In this document: one piece after another, positions 44,534-56,382 of the stretch | Layout of the letters: every line of letters begins with the position of its first letter | Position numbering within the stretch: position 1 is the first letter of the stretch | Program-made: the position numbers and the translations under genes | Source of the DNA: Vibrio mytili | Lineage (GTDB): Bacteria; Pseudomonadota; Gammaproteobacteria; Enterobacterales; Vibrionaceae | NCBI RefSeq assembly: GCF_000830505.1 | Contig: NZ_JXOK01000001.1 | Span: 1-56,382 of the forward strand | Direction: 5' to 3' | DNA: 56,382 bases | Notes under the pieces: model-generated | Told to the model about the DNA's origin: nothing | The model's database searches: none | Seen by the model: only the letters and a program-made list of their open reading frames with translations

Positions 44534-45457
44534 TTACGCTTGTTCTTCTGACTTTTTACACATCGGAAAGCCGAGTGCTTCACGTGATGCGTAGTAGGCT
44601 TCAGCGACTGACTTCGTCAGGTTACGGATGCGCAGAATGTAGCGCTGACGCTCGGTTACTGAGATCGCTTTACGCGCGTCTAGTAGGTTGAAAGCGTGAC
44701 CTGCTTTGAGGATGCGCTCGTAAGCTGGCAGCGGCAGAGGTTTTTCAAGCGCGACAAGCTCTTTACACTCTTTCTCACATTGCTCAAAGAAACCGAATAG
44801 GAACTCCACGTCAGCATGTTCGAAGTTGTATGTTGATTGCTCCACCTCATTTTGGTGGAAGATATCCCCGTACGTCACTTTGCTGCCGTCTGGTGCGATA
44901 TTCCATACCAAGTCGTAAACAGAATCGACTTCCTGGATGTACATTGCAAGACGCTCAATACCGTAAGTGATTTCACCGGTCACGGGCTTACATTCAATAC
45001 CGCCAACTTGTTGGAAGTAAGTAAACTGAGTCACTTCCATGCCATTGAGCCACACTTCCCAGCCTAGCCCCCACGCGCCTAGCGTTGGGTTTTCCCAGTT
45101 GTCTTCTACAAAACGGATGTCATGGACAAGTGGGTCAATACCAAGAACTTCAAGGGAGCCTAGGTACAACTCTTGGATATTGTCTGGAGATGGTTTTAGC
45201 GCTACTTGAAATTGGTAGTAGTGCTGAAGACGGTTAGGGTTTTCACCATAACGGCCATCAGTAGGACGACGTGAAGGTTGTACGTAAGCTGTCGACATTG
45301 GCTCTGGACCAATCGCTCGAAGACAGGTCATTGGGTGAGAGGTCCCCGCACCAACTTCCATATCGAGTGGTTGAACAACGGTACAACCATTTTGAGCCCA
45401 ATAATCCTGCAGCGCGAGGATCATTCCCTGGAAGGTTTTGATATCGTATTTTTGCAT
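44534..45457 (-). CDS. glyQ: Glycyl-tRNA synthetase alpha subunit
   Basis: Class II catalytic subunit, 307 residues. [19 protein letters not shown] and [20 protein letters not shown] are strongly conserved; motif 2 is [20 protein letters not shown]. It is first in glyQS and conserved next to mneA in vibrios. Confidence 0.97.
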   Translation of the reverse strand: MQKYDIKTFQGMILALQDYWAQNGCTVVQPLDMEVGAGTSHPMTCLRAIGPEPMSTAYVQPSRRPTDGRYGENPNRLQHYYQFQVALKPSPDNIQELYLGSLEVLGIDPLVHDIRFVEDNWENPTLGAWGLGWEVWLNGMEVTQFTYFQQVGGIECKPVTGEITYGIERLAMYIQEVDSVYDLVWNIAPDGSKVTYGDIFHQNEVEQSTYNFEHADVEFLFGFFEQCEKECKELVALEKPLPLPAYERILKAGHAFNLLDARKAISVTERQRYILRIRNLTKSVAEAYYASREALGFPMCKKSEEQA

Positions 45458-45739
45458 AAGTCAGGTTCGCGCGATTCTCTTGTTACTCATTGAACCGTCA
45501 CATTTGTAGAGTTTTACCGCTCTGATGTGCACGGGTAAGGAGTAATTATGGTTGAATAAATTAACAATCTAGTATACCCAGATATTGTTTATGGGAGTAG
45601 GGTTAATCTTGATTAATTACTGGGCTATTTTCTCCTTTGATAGAAATTTTTTGGCTTATTCATCCAAATTTCCTTAAAAGGGCGGTTTTGGCCAGTTTGA
45701 TACTTGAGATGCGTAACAAGGTTGGCTAGAATTGCGTTC

Positions 45740-45864
45740 GTCTTTGGGGAGTAGCTTACCTGGTGAAGCGTCAGTTTTATCCGGTTCGTTCGTCAACATA
45801 ATTGGTGCAAAATCACCATGGCGCTCGAGACTCGAAGCCTTTCGAGTTTAGCAAGACCTTAGAC
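45740..45864 (+). ncRNA. yybP-ykoY manganese riboswitch (aptamer)
   Basis: Hallmarks are GGGGAGTAGC just inside the 5' helix, GTCAACATAA in the middle and GCAAGACC just before the 3' closing strand. P1 pairs GTCUxxGG (45740-45747) with CCxxAGAC (45857-45864). Downstream, CGAACCGG (45874-45881) is a perfect complement to CCGGTTCG (45781-45788) inside the aptamer, and GGGGTAGGG near 45880 can pair with CCCTGCCCC (45922-45930) just before the start codon. These look like the two switching states, acting mainly on translation. The gap 45458-45739 has no gene; it should hold the divergent glyQ and mneA promoters. Confidence 0.85.
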
Positions 45865-45942
45865 AAATCATCACGAACCGGGGTAGGGGCGTGAGGTTTG
45901 TCTTCGGTTAAATATAATAATCCCTGCCCCAATGAGCATGTC

Positions 45943-46497
45943 GTGAGTGTTTTAGCTATTTCAATTACTACTGTAGCGTTAGCAGAAATTGGTGATAAGA
46001 CCCAATTGCTATCGTTGTTACTTGCCAGTCGATACCGCAAACCCGTCCCTATTATTGCTGCCATCTTTTTAGCCACTATTGCTAACCACGCTTTAGCTGC
46101 ATGGTTGGGGGTTGTTGTGGCTGATTACTTGTCACCTGAAGTATTGAAGTGGGTGCTGGTGATCAGTTTTGTTGCTATGGCGGCTTGGGTTCTGATCCCA
46201 GATAAACTCGATGATGACGAAGAGATCTCCAACCGTGGTCCATTTATTGCCAGCTTTATCGCCTTTTTTGTTGCAGAGATTGGTGACAAAACTCAGATTG
46301 CTACTTCCATTCTTGGTGCTCAGTATGCCGATGCACTAAGTTGGGTCGTGTTAGGAACTACGATTGGTATGTTACTGGCCAATGTCCCAGTGGTTCTGAT
46401 TGGTAAGTTGTCTGCGGATAAAATGCCTTTGGGGCTTATTCGTAAAGTGACGGCATTTTTATTCGTCTTATTGGCGATCGGTGCTGCCTTGTTCTAG
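45943..46497 (+). CDS. mneA: Manganese exporter MneA (UPF0016/GDT1-TMEM165 family)
   Basis: 184-residue inner-membrane protein with six helices in two repeats, each carrying the cation motif EIGDKTQ (ALAEIGDKTQLLSLLLA and FVAEIGDKTQIATSIL). It matches V. cholerae MneA, which exports Mn2+. The start is the GTG at 45943 (M-S-V-L-A-I-S-I), which gives the family N-terminus; a longer in-frame start would lie inside the expression platform. The Mn2+ riboswitch in the leader agrees with the function. Confidence 0.92.
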   Translation: MSVLAISITTVALAEIGDKTQLLSLLLASRYRKPVPIIAAIFLATIANHALAAWLGVVVADYLSPEVLKWVLVISFVAMAAWVLIPDKLDDDEEISNRGPFIASFIAFFVAEIGDKTQIATSILGAQYADALSWVVLGTTIGMLLANVPVVLIGKLSADKMPLGLIRKVTAFLFVLLAIGAALF

Positions 46498-46702
46498 TTT
46501 ATCATGGCCGGTGAAGAACCGAGATGGGAATGCATTTTTTGCTGATAAATTGATGAAATGATGTGAACTATCAATAAGTAGCGAAAAAGTGGCTTGCTTC
46601 AAACTCTGACTAAATATTGTCCATCAGCGTGACGCAGGAGATATCCGTGTCATACTTGTCGTGGTAGTTTAATAGAGTGAATGATGGCGAGAGGACAAAT
46701 GT

Positions 46703-46963
46703 ATGCTTACACGTTACATGGGGATGACCCCCAAGAGTCAGAGTTATTTATTCACCTTTGGTTTGGCGCTGTGCCTGTTGGCGATGGTGTTGACTGATAT
46801 GTGGTTACCGATAGTTGCGGGATCGTTCATTCTTACCGGCTTAACGGTAGAAGCGTGGATTCGGGTTGCGCACATAATACCGATGCATGAAGAGATGCGG
46901 GCGATGAAGAAGCAACTTAACAAGCTACAGTCTGAAGTTCGTACACTAGAATATGATGAATAG
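46703..46963 (+). CDS. Small membrane protein of unknown function
   Basis: 86 residues: two adjacent hydrophobic helices (about 15-31 and 33-50) and then a charged helix (MHEEMRAMKKQLNKLQSEVRTLEYDE) with coiled-coil spacing. AGAGGA precedes the ATG at good spacing and a strong terminator follows the stop, so it is probably a real single-gene unit. I do not recognise a family. The 205 bp between mneA and it show nothing distinct. Confidence 0.75.
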   Translation: MLTRYMGMTPKSQSYLFTFGLALCLLAMVLTDMWLPIVAGSFILTGLTVEAWIRVAHIIPMHEEMRAMKKQLNKLQSEVRTLEYDE

Positions 46964-46969
46964 ACAAAT

Positions 46970-46995
46970 GGCAGCCTCTTAGGCTGCCTTTTTTT
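46970..46995 (+). terminator. Terminator of the 46703-46963 gene
   Basis: GGCAGCCT-CTT-AGGCTGCC is an 8-bp perfect stem followed by seven Ts; it also lies just downstream of convergent tusA. Confidence 0.9.
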
Positions 46996-47006
46996 GTCTG
47001 GGCAAC

Positions 47007-47255
47007 TTATTCCAAACCTTTCTTAATCAGGTACTGAAATGGAACGTGTTCCGTTTGTGCCGCGACCAGTTGATGATCCATAAAACGACAAAAACTCGGA
47101 ATATCTCGGGTTGTTGATGGATCGTCTGCTTTTACCAGCAAAATCTCACCATCTTGCATGTTGCGAATTGTCTTCCTGACCATCATTACTGGCTCTGGGC
47201 ACCGCAGTCCTTCTGCCTCTAATATCTTGGTCGCCAGTTCAGGATTAAAGCTCAT
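47007..47255 (-). CDS. tusA: Sulfurtransferase TusA
   Basis: 82-residue sulfur carrier that passes persulfide sulfur from IscS to the tRNA 2-thiouridine relay. The active Cys is in [19 protein letters not shown] (about residue 19), and [19 protein letters not shown] is the second conserved block. The start at 47253-47255 ([19 protein letters not shown]) gives the family length; the longer frame is not needed. Confidence 0.93.
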   Translation of the reverse strand: MSFNPELATKILEAEGLRCPEPVMMVRKTIRNMQDGEILLVKADDPSTTRDIPSFCRFMDHQLVAAQTEHVPFQYLIKKGLE

Positions 47256-47388
47256 AGTGTGATTCTCGTAACTAACTGAGTGATGAATTTTACGTTCGTA
47301 GAAAAAATATTCAATAACCACTTGGCAAAAGGTTATTTTTGTTTTACTTTAAATTAACAATTTGGCAACAAAGTGGATGGGAAAGATA

Positions 47389-47571
47389 ATGTTAACAGCG
47401 TTAGACAGACTTACTATTTACTCAGTGCTATGTTTCATTTCGTTCTGTGCATTAGTGCTTCGTTCTCCCATGGAACCATCACTGATGCCTTTGATCGGCG
47501 TGGCTGCAACCATCATCGGGATTTGGATAGAGGCGCACAAATGGTCCGGTGCGTCTGAGCAAGAAAACTAA
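47389..47571 (+). CDS. Small hydrophobic protein of unknown function
   Basis: 60 residues with two likely membrane helices (LTIYSVLCFISFCALVL and LMPLIGVAATIIGIWIEA) and a polar tail. It starts at the ATG 47389 after GGGAAAG; in-frame alternatives at 47377 (ATG) and 47362 (TTG) are possible. I do not recognise a family. A GC-rich terminator 100 bp downstream supports a transcript. Confidence 0.55.
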   Translation: MLTALDRLTIYSVLCFISFCALVLRSPMEPSLMPLIGVAATIIGIWIEAHKWSGASEQEN

Positions 47572-47673
47572 CGTTTCGCTTGCCTGTTTTATACCTCCTG
47601 CGACAGCAGTGATCATAACCCATTTTGTTACCAACACTTCATTCCGACACTATCCCCAGTTTTCTTGGGCTTC

Positions 47674-47697
47674 CCCGCCGAAAGGCGGGATTTTTTT
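47674..47697 (+). terminator. Terminator upstream of the LysR gene
   Basis: CCCGCC-GAAA-GGCGGG followed by A and seven Ts. It separates the small membrane gene from the LysR regulator. Confidence 0.9.
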
Positions 47698-47742
47698 ACT
47701 TGAAGATAAAGAGTACAATTTGTCCAAATCCTTTTCTTTTGT

Positions 47743-48693
47743 ATGGCCGTTGTGGAATTAGAAGATATCTACCGTCGGGATCTAAATTTATTAGTCGCAT
47801 TACGTGTACTGATCGAAGAGAACAGTGTCAGTAAAGCAGCGGCCCGCCTTAACTTAAGTCAGTCTGCGATGAGTCGAGTGCTGGGTAGATTGCGCGATCT
47901 TTTGGATGACCCATTGTTTACTCGTCAGGGACAACATTTGACTCCAACCAAGAAGGCGTTGGAAATCGATCGCGCTTTAGGCGAACCACTAGAGTCATTA
48001 AGACAATTACTTTCCCCGGTTGAGTTCAACCCACATTTGTGTGAGCAGGTATTTAACATTGCGACGACAGACTACGCGATGCAAACCATATTGCCGTTCG
48101 CGTTGCCGCGCATTTATCAGGAAGCGCCTAACGTGTCGTTTAATTTTCTGCCTTTACAGCACGATCGATTGTCCGATCAACTCACCTACGAAGGTGCTGA
48201 TCTCGCCATTTGCCGTCCTATCGGACCGGTAGAACCATTGCGCAGTGAAATTCTAGGTCGAGTTGGTGTGTTGTGTTTATTGTCGAGACAACATCCGCTG
48301 GCGTATCAAGAAATGAGCTTAGATGATTACCTGAGTCATCCTCATGCGATGATTGCGATCAGTGATGGCGTGAATGCTCTGATAGAGCAGGCGTTAGTCG
48401 ATAAACCATCACGTAAAATGGTGTTACGTGCTTATCACTTAGAAGCGGCATTAGCGATCGTCGATACCTTGCCAATTATTATTACAGTGCCAGCAGATTT
48501 GGCGTATTTAGTTGCTGAGCGCTACGATTTAGTAGTGAAGGCATTACCTTTCCAATTTACGCCATTCGATTACTCAATGATTTGGCATGTTCGCTGCGAG
48601 CATTCTCCCGCACAAGAATGGTTGCGAGGGATTGTAAAAGAAGAGTGTGGTCGTTTGATTGCCAAACGTATTGACGATATGGGACTGGGTTGA
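47743..48693 (+). CDS. LysR-family transcriptional regulator, target unknown
   Basis: 316 residues. The N-terminal winged helix-turn-helix is clear (RDLNLLVALRVLIEENSVSKAA, LNLSQSAMSRVLGRLRDLL), followed by a substrate-binding-type effector domain. The N-terminus resembles the LeuO/NodD-like branch that starts with a D-L-N-L-L motif. No strong ribosome site precedes the ATG, so the start is uncertain. The nearest gene, acuI, is convergent, so the target cannot be guessed from context. Confidence 0.85.
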   Translation: MAVVELEDIYRRDLNLLVALRVLIEENSVSKAAARLNLSQSAMSRVLGRLRDLLDDPLFTRQGQHLTPTKKALEIDRALGEPLESLRQLLSPVEFNPHLCEQVFNIATTDYAMQTILPFALPRIYQEAPNVSFNFLPLQHDRLSDQLTYEGADLAICRPIGPVEPLRSEILGRVGVLCLLSRQHPLAYQEMSLDDYLSHPHAMIAISDGVNALIEQALVDKPSRKMVLRAYHLEAALAIVDTLPIIITVPADLAYLVAERYDLVVKALPFQFTPFDYSMIWHVRCEHSPAQEWLRGIVKEECGRLIAKRIDDMGLG

Positions 48694-48704
48694 TGGAAAA
48701 TAAA

Positions 48705-48727
48705 AAGAGCCAGCATTGCTGGCTCTT
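48705..48727 (-). terminator. acuI terminator
   Basis: The 10-bp stem AAGAGCCAGC/GCTGGCTCTT is followed on the minus strand by TTTATTTT, 24 bp after the acuI stop; it may also stop the convergent LysR gene. Confidence 0.85.
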
Positions 48728-48750
48728 AGTCTGTATATTGGATCTGCGGC

Positions 48751-49731
48751 TTATAGCTTGATAACCACACGACCTGTGACTTGGCCGTTAGTGATGTCCT
48801 CTGCGTACTTAGGCGCTTCAGTTAATTCGACTTCAGTACAAGCTTGCTCGTAGTAGCTGTCAGGCAATAGTTCCACCAGTTTTTCCCACGCAGCGATGCG
48901 CTTTTCTGTTGGGCACATGACTGAGTCGACTCCTTGCAGACGTACATTTCGCAGTATAAACGGCATAACTGTTGTTGGCAGATCAAATCCGCCAGCTAAA
49001 CCACATGCTGCTACAGCACTGTTGTAGTCCATTTGAGCCAACACTTTCGCCAGCACTTTGCTGCCAACGGTATCGACTGCACCCGCCCAAATTTGCTTTT
49101 CCAGTGGACGAGCAGGTTCTTCAAATTCGGTTCGGTCAATAATACGGCTCGCACCAAGTTTTTCCAGCAATGGACCATTTTGTTCTACGCGTCCGGTTAC
49201 CGCTGCGACTTTGTAACCCAGCTGAGCGAGCAAAGTAACGGCCACGGATCCTACGCCCCCACTGGCACCAGTGACAAGAATCTCTCCTGCTTCGGGTTTG
49301 ATATCCGCATCAAGCAGCGCCTGAACACATAACATCGCGGTAAAGCCAGCTGTGCCGACCATCATTGCTTTTTTGCTGTCCAGACCGTTTGGTAGTGGCA
49401 CTAACCAGTCTGCTTTCAAGCGAGCACGTTGAGCCATACCACCCCAATGGTTTTCACCAACACCCCAGCCAGTGAGTACCACTTTGTCGCCTGTTTGGTA
49501 GCGAGTGTCATCAGAGCTCACGACCGTACCTGCCAAATCAATGCCCGGAACCATCGGGAAGTTACGGATGATTTTACCTTTGCCGGTGATTGCGAGGCCA
49601 TCTTTGTAATTTAACGATGAATAATCAACGTCAATCAGGACGTCGCCTTCTGGCAGTTGAGTTTCGTCGATGCGTTCGACACTGGCGATAGTGCGTTTGT
49701 CTTCTTGGTTTAGAACTAGAGCATTAAACAT
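48751..49731 (-). CDS. acuI: Acrylyl-CoA reductase (NADPH), AcuI/YhdH family
   Basis: Zinc-free medium-chain dehydrogenase/reductase, 326 residues, that reduces toxic acrylyl-CoA to propionyl-CoA in the family. The start FNALVLNQEDKRTIASVER, SSLNYKDGLAITGKGKI and VPGIDLAGTVV are typical, and VTGASGGVGSVAVTLLAQLGY is the nucleotide-binding loop. No other dimethylsulfoniopropionate genes are nearby, so the role here is inferred only from the family. Confidence 0.9.
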   Translation of the reverse strand: MFNALVLNQEDKRTIASVERIDETQLPEGDVLIDVDYSSLNYKDGLAITGKGKIIRNFPMVPGIDLAGTVVSSDDTRYQTGDKVVLTGWGVGENHWGGMAQRARLKADWLVPLPNGLDSKKAMMVGTAGFTAMLCVQALLDADIKPEAGEILVTGASGGVGSVAVTLLAQLGYKVAAVTGRVEQNGPLLEKLGASRIIDRTEFEEPARPLEKQIWAGAVDTVGSKVLAKVLAQMDYNSAVAACGLAGGFDLPTTVMPFILRNVRLQGVDSVMCPTEKRIAAWEKLVELLPDSYYEQACTEVELTEAPKYAEDITNGQVTGRVVIKL

Positions 49732-49891
49732 GAGGTTCTCCGTGTTTGCGTTGGTGCGGCTGGAATGCTACATGCAGCAAGCTATTAACTGCCTCTAAGT
49801 GTAGGACTTGTTTGGTTATGAATAAAATGAAAGTTCAGCATTTAATCTATGCGCTATGTGCATTTATTGCTCAATGCGCTTAAAAAATGAA

Positions 49892-49912
49892 GGGCGACAT
49901 TATCTGTCGCCC
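49892..49912 (-). terminator. Probable fadBA terminator
   Basis: The 8-bp stem GGGCGACA/TGTCGCCC with a 5-nt loop is followed on the minus strand by TTCATTTTTTAAG. It is about 117 bp beyond the fadA stop. The 298-bp gap 49732-50029 has no gene. Confidence 0.6.
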
Positions 49913-50029
49913 CTAAGTCTAATACTACATTACTTGAGTATTGGTTTATTTTATTCTGCTTGTCCAGTGGAGTACTGTGTTTGTTTAAGCATCATTGTTA
50001 ATTTAAAAACTAATTAGCTGGCAACAATT

Positions 50030-53391
<3,362 letters not shown>

Positions 53392-53501
53392 TGTCTATCT
53401 CCATGACATACAATCTGTGATTGTCTGTATACCTACTTAACCATTGTGGCTTTTCTATAGAATGCCGCGGAAGATAGGTATCAAGAAGTGTATTATTTTT
53501 A

Positions 53502-53518
53502 TTCTGGTAAGACCATTA
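53502..53518. promoter_or_regulatory. FadR operator upstream of fadBA
   Basis: TCTGGTAAGACCA matches the FadR core TGGTnnGACCA exactly on both halves. It lies 111 bp before the fadB start, in the gap shared with divergent yigZ. FadR would repress fadBA until long-chain acyl-CoA appears. The rest of 53392-53660 shows no gene. Confidence 0.75.
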
Positions 53519-53660
53519 ATGTTAGTTTTGATCGTGTTATGTTTAATTTCAATACATTTTTCAAACAAGTGTTTAACATTGTGCGCCAGTGCAGATCTTA
53601 TGCGACTCTCAAATCACTCTCGTGATAGACTGCCGATAAAGAACTAAGTGACTTAATCCT

Positions 53661-54284
53661 ATGAATGACCAGCCTTATTTGATTCCTGCTGAGCCTGCGC
53701 AATTTGAAGAAGAGATCAAAAAGAGCGTATTTATTACTTATCTTGCGCATACACCAAGTGTCGAAGCGGCTAAAGCATTTGTGGAGCAAATAAAAAGCAA
53801 GCATGCGGATGCGAGACATAATTGCTGGGGATTTGTCGCAGGAAGACCAGAAGACTCTATGAAATGGGGATTTAGTGATGACGGGGAGCCGTCTGGCACC
53901 GCTGGTAAACCGATTCTTGGGCAACTGTCTGGTTCAGGCGTTGGAGAAATCACTGCGGTTGTCACCCGTTACTCAGGCGGAATAAAGTTAGGGACGGGTG
54001 GTTTGGTTAAGGCTTACGGAGGTGGCGTGCAGCAAGCATTAAAGCTGCTTCAAACTATTGAGAAAAAAATCACCACAAAACTTAGACTAACGTTAGACTA
54101 TGGCTTTATGTCTATCGCGCAATCCATAATGTCTCAGTTTGGTGCTGTAGAGGTCGATGCTGATTACAGTGATCAGGTCGTTCTAGTCGTCGAACTTGAA
54201 CTTCGTGAAGTGAGCGCGTTTACCCAATTGATCATCAATAAAAGCGGGGCCAAGGCAATGGTCACCCCTCTAAACGGACAATAA
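53661..54284 (+). CDS. yigZ: IMPACT/YigZ family protein
   Basis: 207 residues (E. coli YigZ 204). The N-terminal UPF0029 domain contains WGFSDDGEPSGTAGKPIL and VVTRYSGGIKLGTGGLVKAY, and a smaller C-terminal domain follows. Its biochemical role is not settled; the E. coli protein has been proposed to act in translation-related regulation. It is conserved between fadBA and trkH in gammaproteobacteria. Confidence 0.92.
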   Translation: MNDQPYLIPAEPAQFEEEIKKSVFITYLAHTPSVEAAKAFVEQIKSKHADARHNCWGFVAGRPEDSMKWGFSDDGEPSGTAGKPILGQLSGSGVGEITAVVTRYSGGIKLGTGGLVKAYGGGVQQALKLLQTIEKKITTKLRLTLDYGFMSIAQSIMSQFGAVEVDADYSDQVVLVVELELREVSAFTQLIINKSGAKAMVTPLNGQ

Positions 54285-54330
54285 TGAAAAATAGGAAGCA
54301 ACAGGGACAGCTTCGCTAGTCAATTAATCC

Positions 54331-55787
54331 ATGCAATTTCGTTCAATTATTCGAATCGTCGGGCTCTTATTGGCACTTTTTAGTGTCACGATGCTTGCAC
54401 CCGCTCTGGTCGCGCTAATCTATCGTGATGGTGCTGGTGTGCCTTTTGTCACGACTTTTTTTGTTCTGCTTTTTTGCGGGGCAGTGTGTTGGTTTCCTAA
54501 CCGTCGGCAAAAGCATGAGCTTAAGGCTCGCGATGGTTTCCTAATCGTAGTCCTGTTTTGGACGGTATTAGGTAGTGCTGGTTCAATTCCGTTTTTGATA
54601 TCAGATAACCCCAATATTTCGGTAACCGATGCTTTCTTTGAGTCATTTTCTGCGTTAACAACAACGGGCGCTACGGTTATCGTTGGGCTCGATGAATTGC
54701 CTAAGGCGATTTTGTTTTATCGTCAGTTACTGCAGTGGTTTGGCGGTATGGGCATCATTGTGCTGGCCGTTGCCATTTTACCGGTGTTAGGTATCGGTGG
54801 TATGCAGCTGTATCGAGCTGAAATTCCTGGGCCTGTCAAAGATACCAAAATGACGCCTCGTATTGCCGAAACGGCAAAAGCGTTATGGTATATCTACTTG
54901 AGCTTGACGATTGCCTGCGCGACCGCGTTTTGGTTAGCAGGGATGACGCCGTTTGATGCAATCAGTCACAGCTTTTCTACCATCGCGATTGGTGGATTCT
55001 CAACTCATGATGCGAGTATGGGATATTTTGATAGTTATGCGATTAACTTAATCACTGTTGTTTTCTTACTCATATCGGCTTGTAACTATACGCTTCACTT
55101 CGCGGCATTTTCATCCGGTGGCGTACACCCCAAATACTATTGGAAAGACCCAGAGTTTCGCGCTTTCATCCTTATACAGATATTGTTGTTTGTTGTGTGC
55201 TTTTTACTATTACTGAAGCACCACTCGTACATTACGGCTTACGATGCGTTTGACCAAGCTCTGTTTCAGACAGTTTCCATTTCAACTACTGCTGGCTTTA
55301 CAACCACTGGTTTTTCGGACTGGCCATTGTTTTTACCTGTACTTCTACTGTTCTCATCCTTTATTGGTGGATGCGCAGGCTCGACTGGCGGTGGCATGAA
55401 AGTGATCCGAATTTTATTGCTGACCTACAAGGGGCTCGTGAACTCAAACGTTTGGTTCATCCCCGGGCAGTCTACACCATCAAAGTCGGGGGGAGTGCGC
55501 TGCCACAACGCGTCGTTGATGCTGTATGGGGTTTCTTCTCGGCCTACGCGCTCGTTTTTGTGGTTTGCATGTTGGGGCTGATTGCGACTGGGATGGATGA
55601 GCTCAGTGCATTCTCTGCGGTTGCAGCGACATTGAATAACCTTGGTCCAGGTTTAGGTGAAGTTGCACTTCACTTTGGTGATGTAAATGACAAAGCAAAG
55701 TGGGTGCTCGTAGTATCTATGTTATTTGGGCGTTTAGAAATATTTACCTTACTCATTCTACTTACGCCGACGTTTTGGCGTAGTTAA
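54331..55787 (+). CDS. trkH: Trk system potassium uptake protein TrkH, with one-base frameshift
   Basis: K+ channel-like transporter of the inner membrane, gated by TrkA. Selectivity loops are visible: SALTTTGATV, FSTIAIGGFSTHD, STTAGFTTTGF and GGCAGSTGGG. The frame is lost after ILLLT: CTG ACC TAC should be CTG ACC CTA C, so one C is missing (55424-55425). The restored frame LQGARELKRLVHPRAVYTIKV runs on to LLTPTFWRS, giving 485 residues (E. coli 483). It lies 46 bp after yigZ and 9 bp before hemG. Confidence 0.93.
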
Positions 55788-55796
55788 GGGGAAATC

Positions 55797-56324
55797 GTGG
55801 CAAAAGCTTTGTTCCTATACTCTTCACGCGAAGGGCAAACAAAAAAAATCTTCCATTATATCGATGAACAATTAGCAGACTTTGATTGTGAACTCGTGGA
55901 TTTACACAATGTAGAGACTATGGATTTCAGTGCTTATGACAGAGTGTTGATCGGAGCTTCTATTCGCTATGGCCATTTAAATAAAAAGCTGTATCAATTT
56001 ATTGAGCGCCATATTACCCAGTTAGAACAACATAAAGTGGCTTTCTTCTGTGTGAATTTAACTGCTCGTAAAGAAGATCAAGGGAAAGACACTCCTGAAG
56101 GCAGTGCGTATATTCGCAAGTTCCTGATCAAATCACCTTGGAAGCCAGCACTAATAGGTGTATTTGCTGGTGCCCTCTACTATCCACGCTATGGTTGGTT
56201 CGACAAAATGATGATTAGATTCATTATGTCCATGACAGGCGGGGAGACCGATACGACCAAAGAAGTGGAATATACCAACTGGGAAAAAGTGACACTTTTT
56301 GCAGACAAGTTTAGAAAATTGTAG
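55797..56324 (+). CDS. hemG: Menaquinone-dependent protoporphyrinogen IX dehydrogenase
   Basis: Flavodoxin-like FMN enzyme, 175 residues (E. coli 181), that oxidises protoporphyrinogen IX in haem synthesis. It starts at a GTG after GGGGAAAT. The phosphate loop is YSSREGQTKKI, with IGASIRYGHLNKKLYQF and the long insertion loop ARKEDQGKDTPEGSAYIRKF typical of HemG. It follows trkH as in E. coli, where an rRNA operon comes next; only 58 bp remain here, ending in an AT-rich stretch with TATAAAAT that may belong to such a promoter. Confidence 0.94.
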   Translation: MAKALFLYSSREGQTKKIFHYIDEQLADFDCELVDLHNVETMDFSAYDRVLIGASIRYGHLNKKLYQFIERHITQLEQHKVAFFCVNLTARKEDQGKDTPEGSAYIRKFLIKSPWKPALIGVFAGALYYPRYGWFDKMMIRFIMSMTGGETDTTKEVEYTNWEKVTLFADKFRKL

Positions 56325-56382
56325 AAATAACGTGCACTTTTGAGTGTTTTTGGCTTTATTTTATTCGAATGGTATAAAATCT

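Noticed and set aside
45813..46076. 87-codon frame antisense to mneA and the riboswitch
   Set aside because: Explained by the riboswitch and mneA on the other strand.
53598..53924. 108-codon frame antisense to yigZ
   Set aside because: It overlaps well-conserved yigZ sequence and has no family likeness.

Overview
This window is the chromosomal replication-origin neighbourhood of a Vibrio (large chromosome). The gene order mnmG-rsmG-parA-parB-atpIBEFHAGDC on one side of an oriC, and mioC-mnmE-yidC-yidD-rnpA-rpmH ... dnaA-dnaN-recF-gyrB on the other, with avtA-glyS-glyQ-mneA further out, is the Vibrionaceae arrangement. Protein sequences are Vibrio-like throughout. The species cannot be fixed from this window alone.

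Layout. (1) 1-1067: the AT-rich end of a foreign insertion carrying an acyltransferase-3 gene; it interrupts comM after about 66 codons. (2) 1400-8124: the ilvL-ilvGMEDA operon for branched-chain amino acids, with leader peptide and attenuator. (3) 8185-10445: divergent punR/punC (LysR regulator and purine nucleoside exporter). (4) 10527-18996: glmU and the complete F1Fo ATP synthase operon. (5) 19186-23406: parB, parA, rsmG, mnmG. (6) 23407-23840: oriC with three tandem GATC-headed 13-mers and several DnaA boxes, aligning box for box with the E. coli order as I remember it. (7) 23882-28269: mioC, mnmE, yidC, yidD, rnpA, rpmH. (8) 28511-31049: a polar amino acid (cystine-like) ABC transporter preceded by a small upstream ORF. 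(9) 31150-37519: dnaA-dnaN-recF-gyrB. (10) 37587-38537: a 215-bp inverted-repeat element, then a small heat-shock gene with a candidate sigma-32 promoter and a ROSE-type RNA thermometer. (11) 38623-45457: avtA, malS, glyS, glyQ. (12) 45740-48693: manganese riboswitch with mneA, two small membrane proteins, tusA, a LysR regulator. (13) 48751-56324: acuI, the fadBA operon with a FadR operator, yigZ, trkH and hemG; in enterobacteria the last genes run into an rRNA operon.

The most important caution for any reader is a repeated defect. Eight genes (acyltransferase, atpI, mnmG, dnaN, gyrB, avtA, malS, trkH) each carry one frameshift, and every one is repaired by adding a single base, usually C or G (coding strand) in a short run. 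Because dnaN and gyrB are essential and the total lengths match the families once corrected, I read these as sequencing or assembly deletions rather than real mutations. I annotate such genes as single full-span genes. The comM truncation is different: its sequence is replaced, not shifted.

Regulatory RNA is the richest part of the window: the ilv attenuator, a yybP-ykoY Mn2+ riboswitch with a visible switching helix before mneA, and a ROSE-like hairpin occluding the Shine-Dalgarno of the small heat-shock gene.
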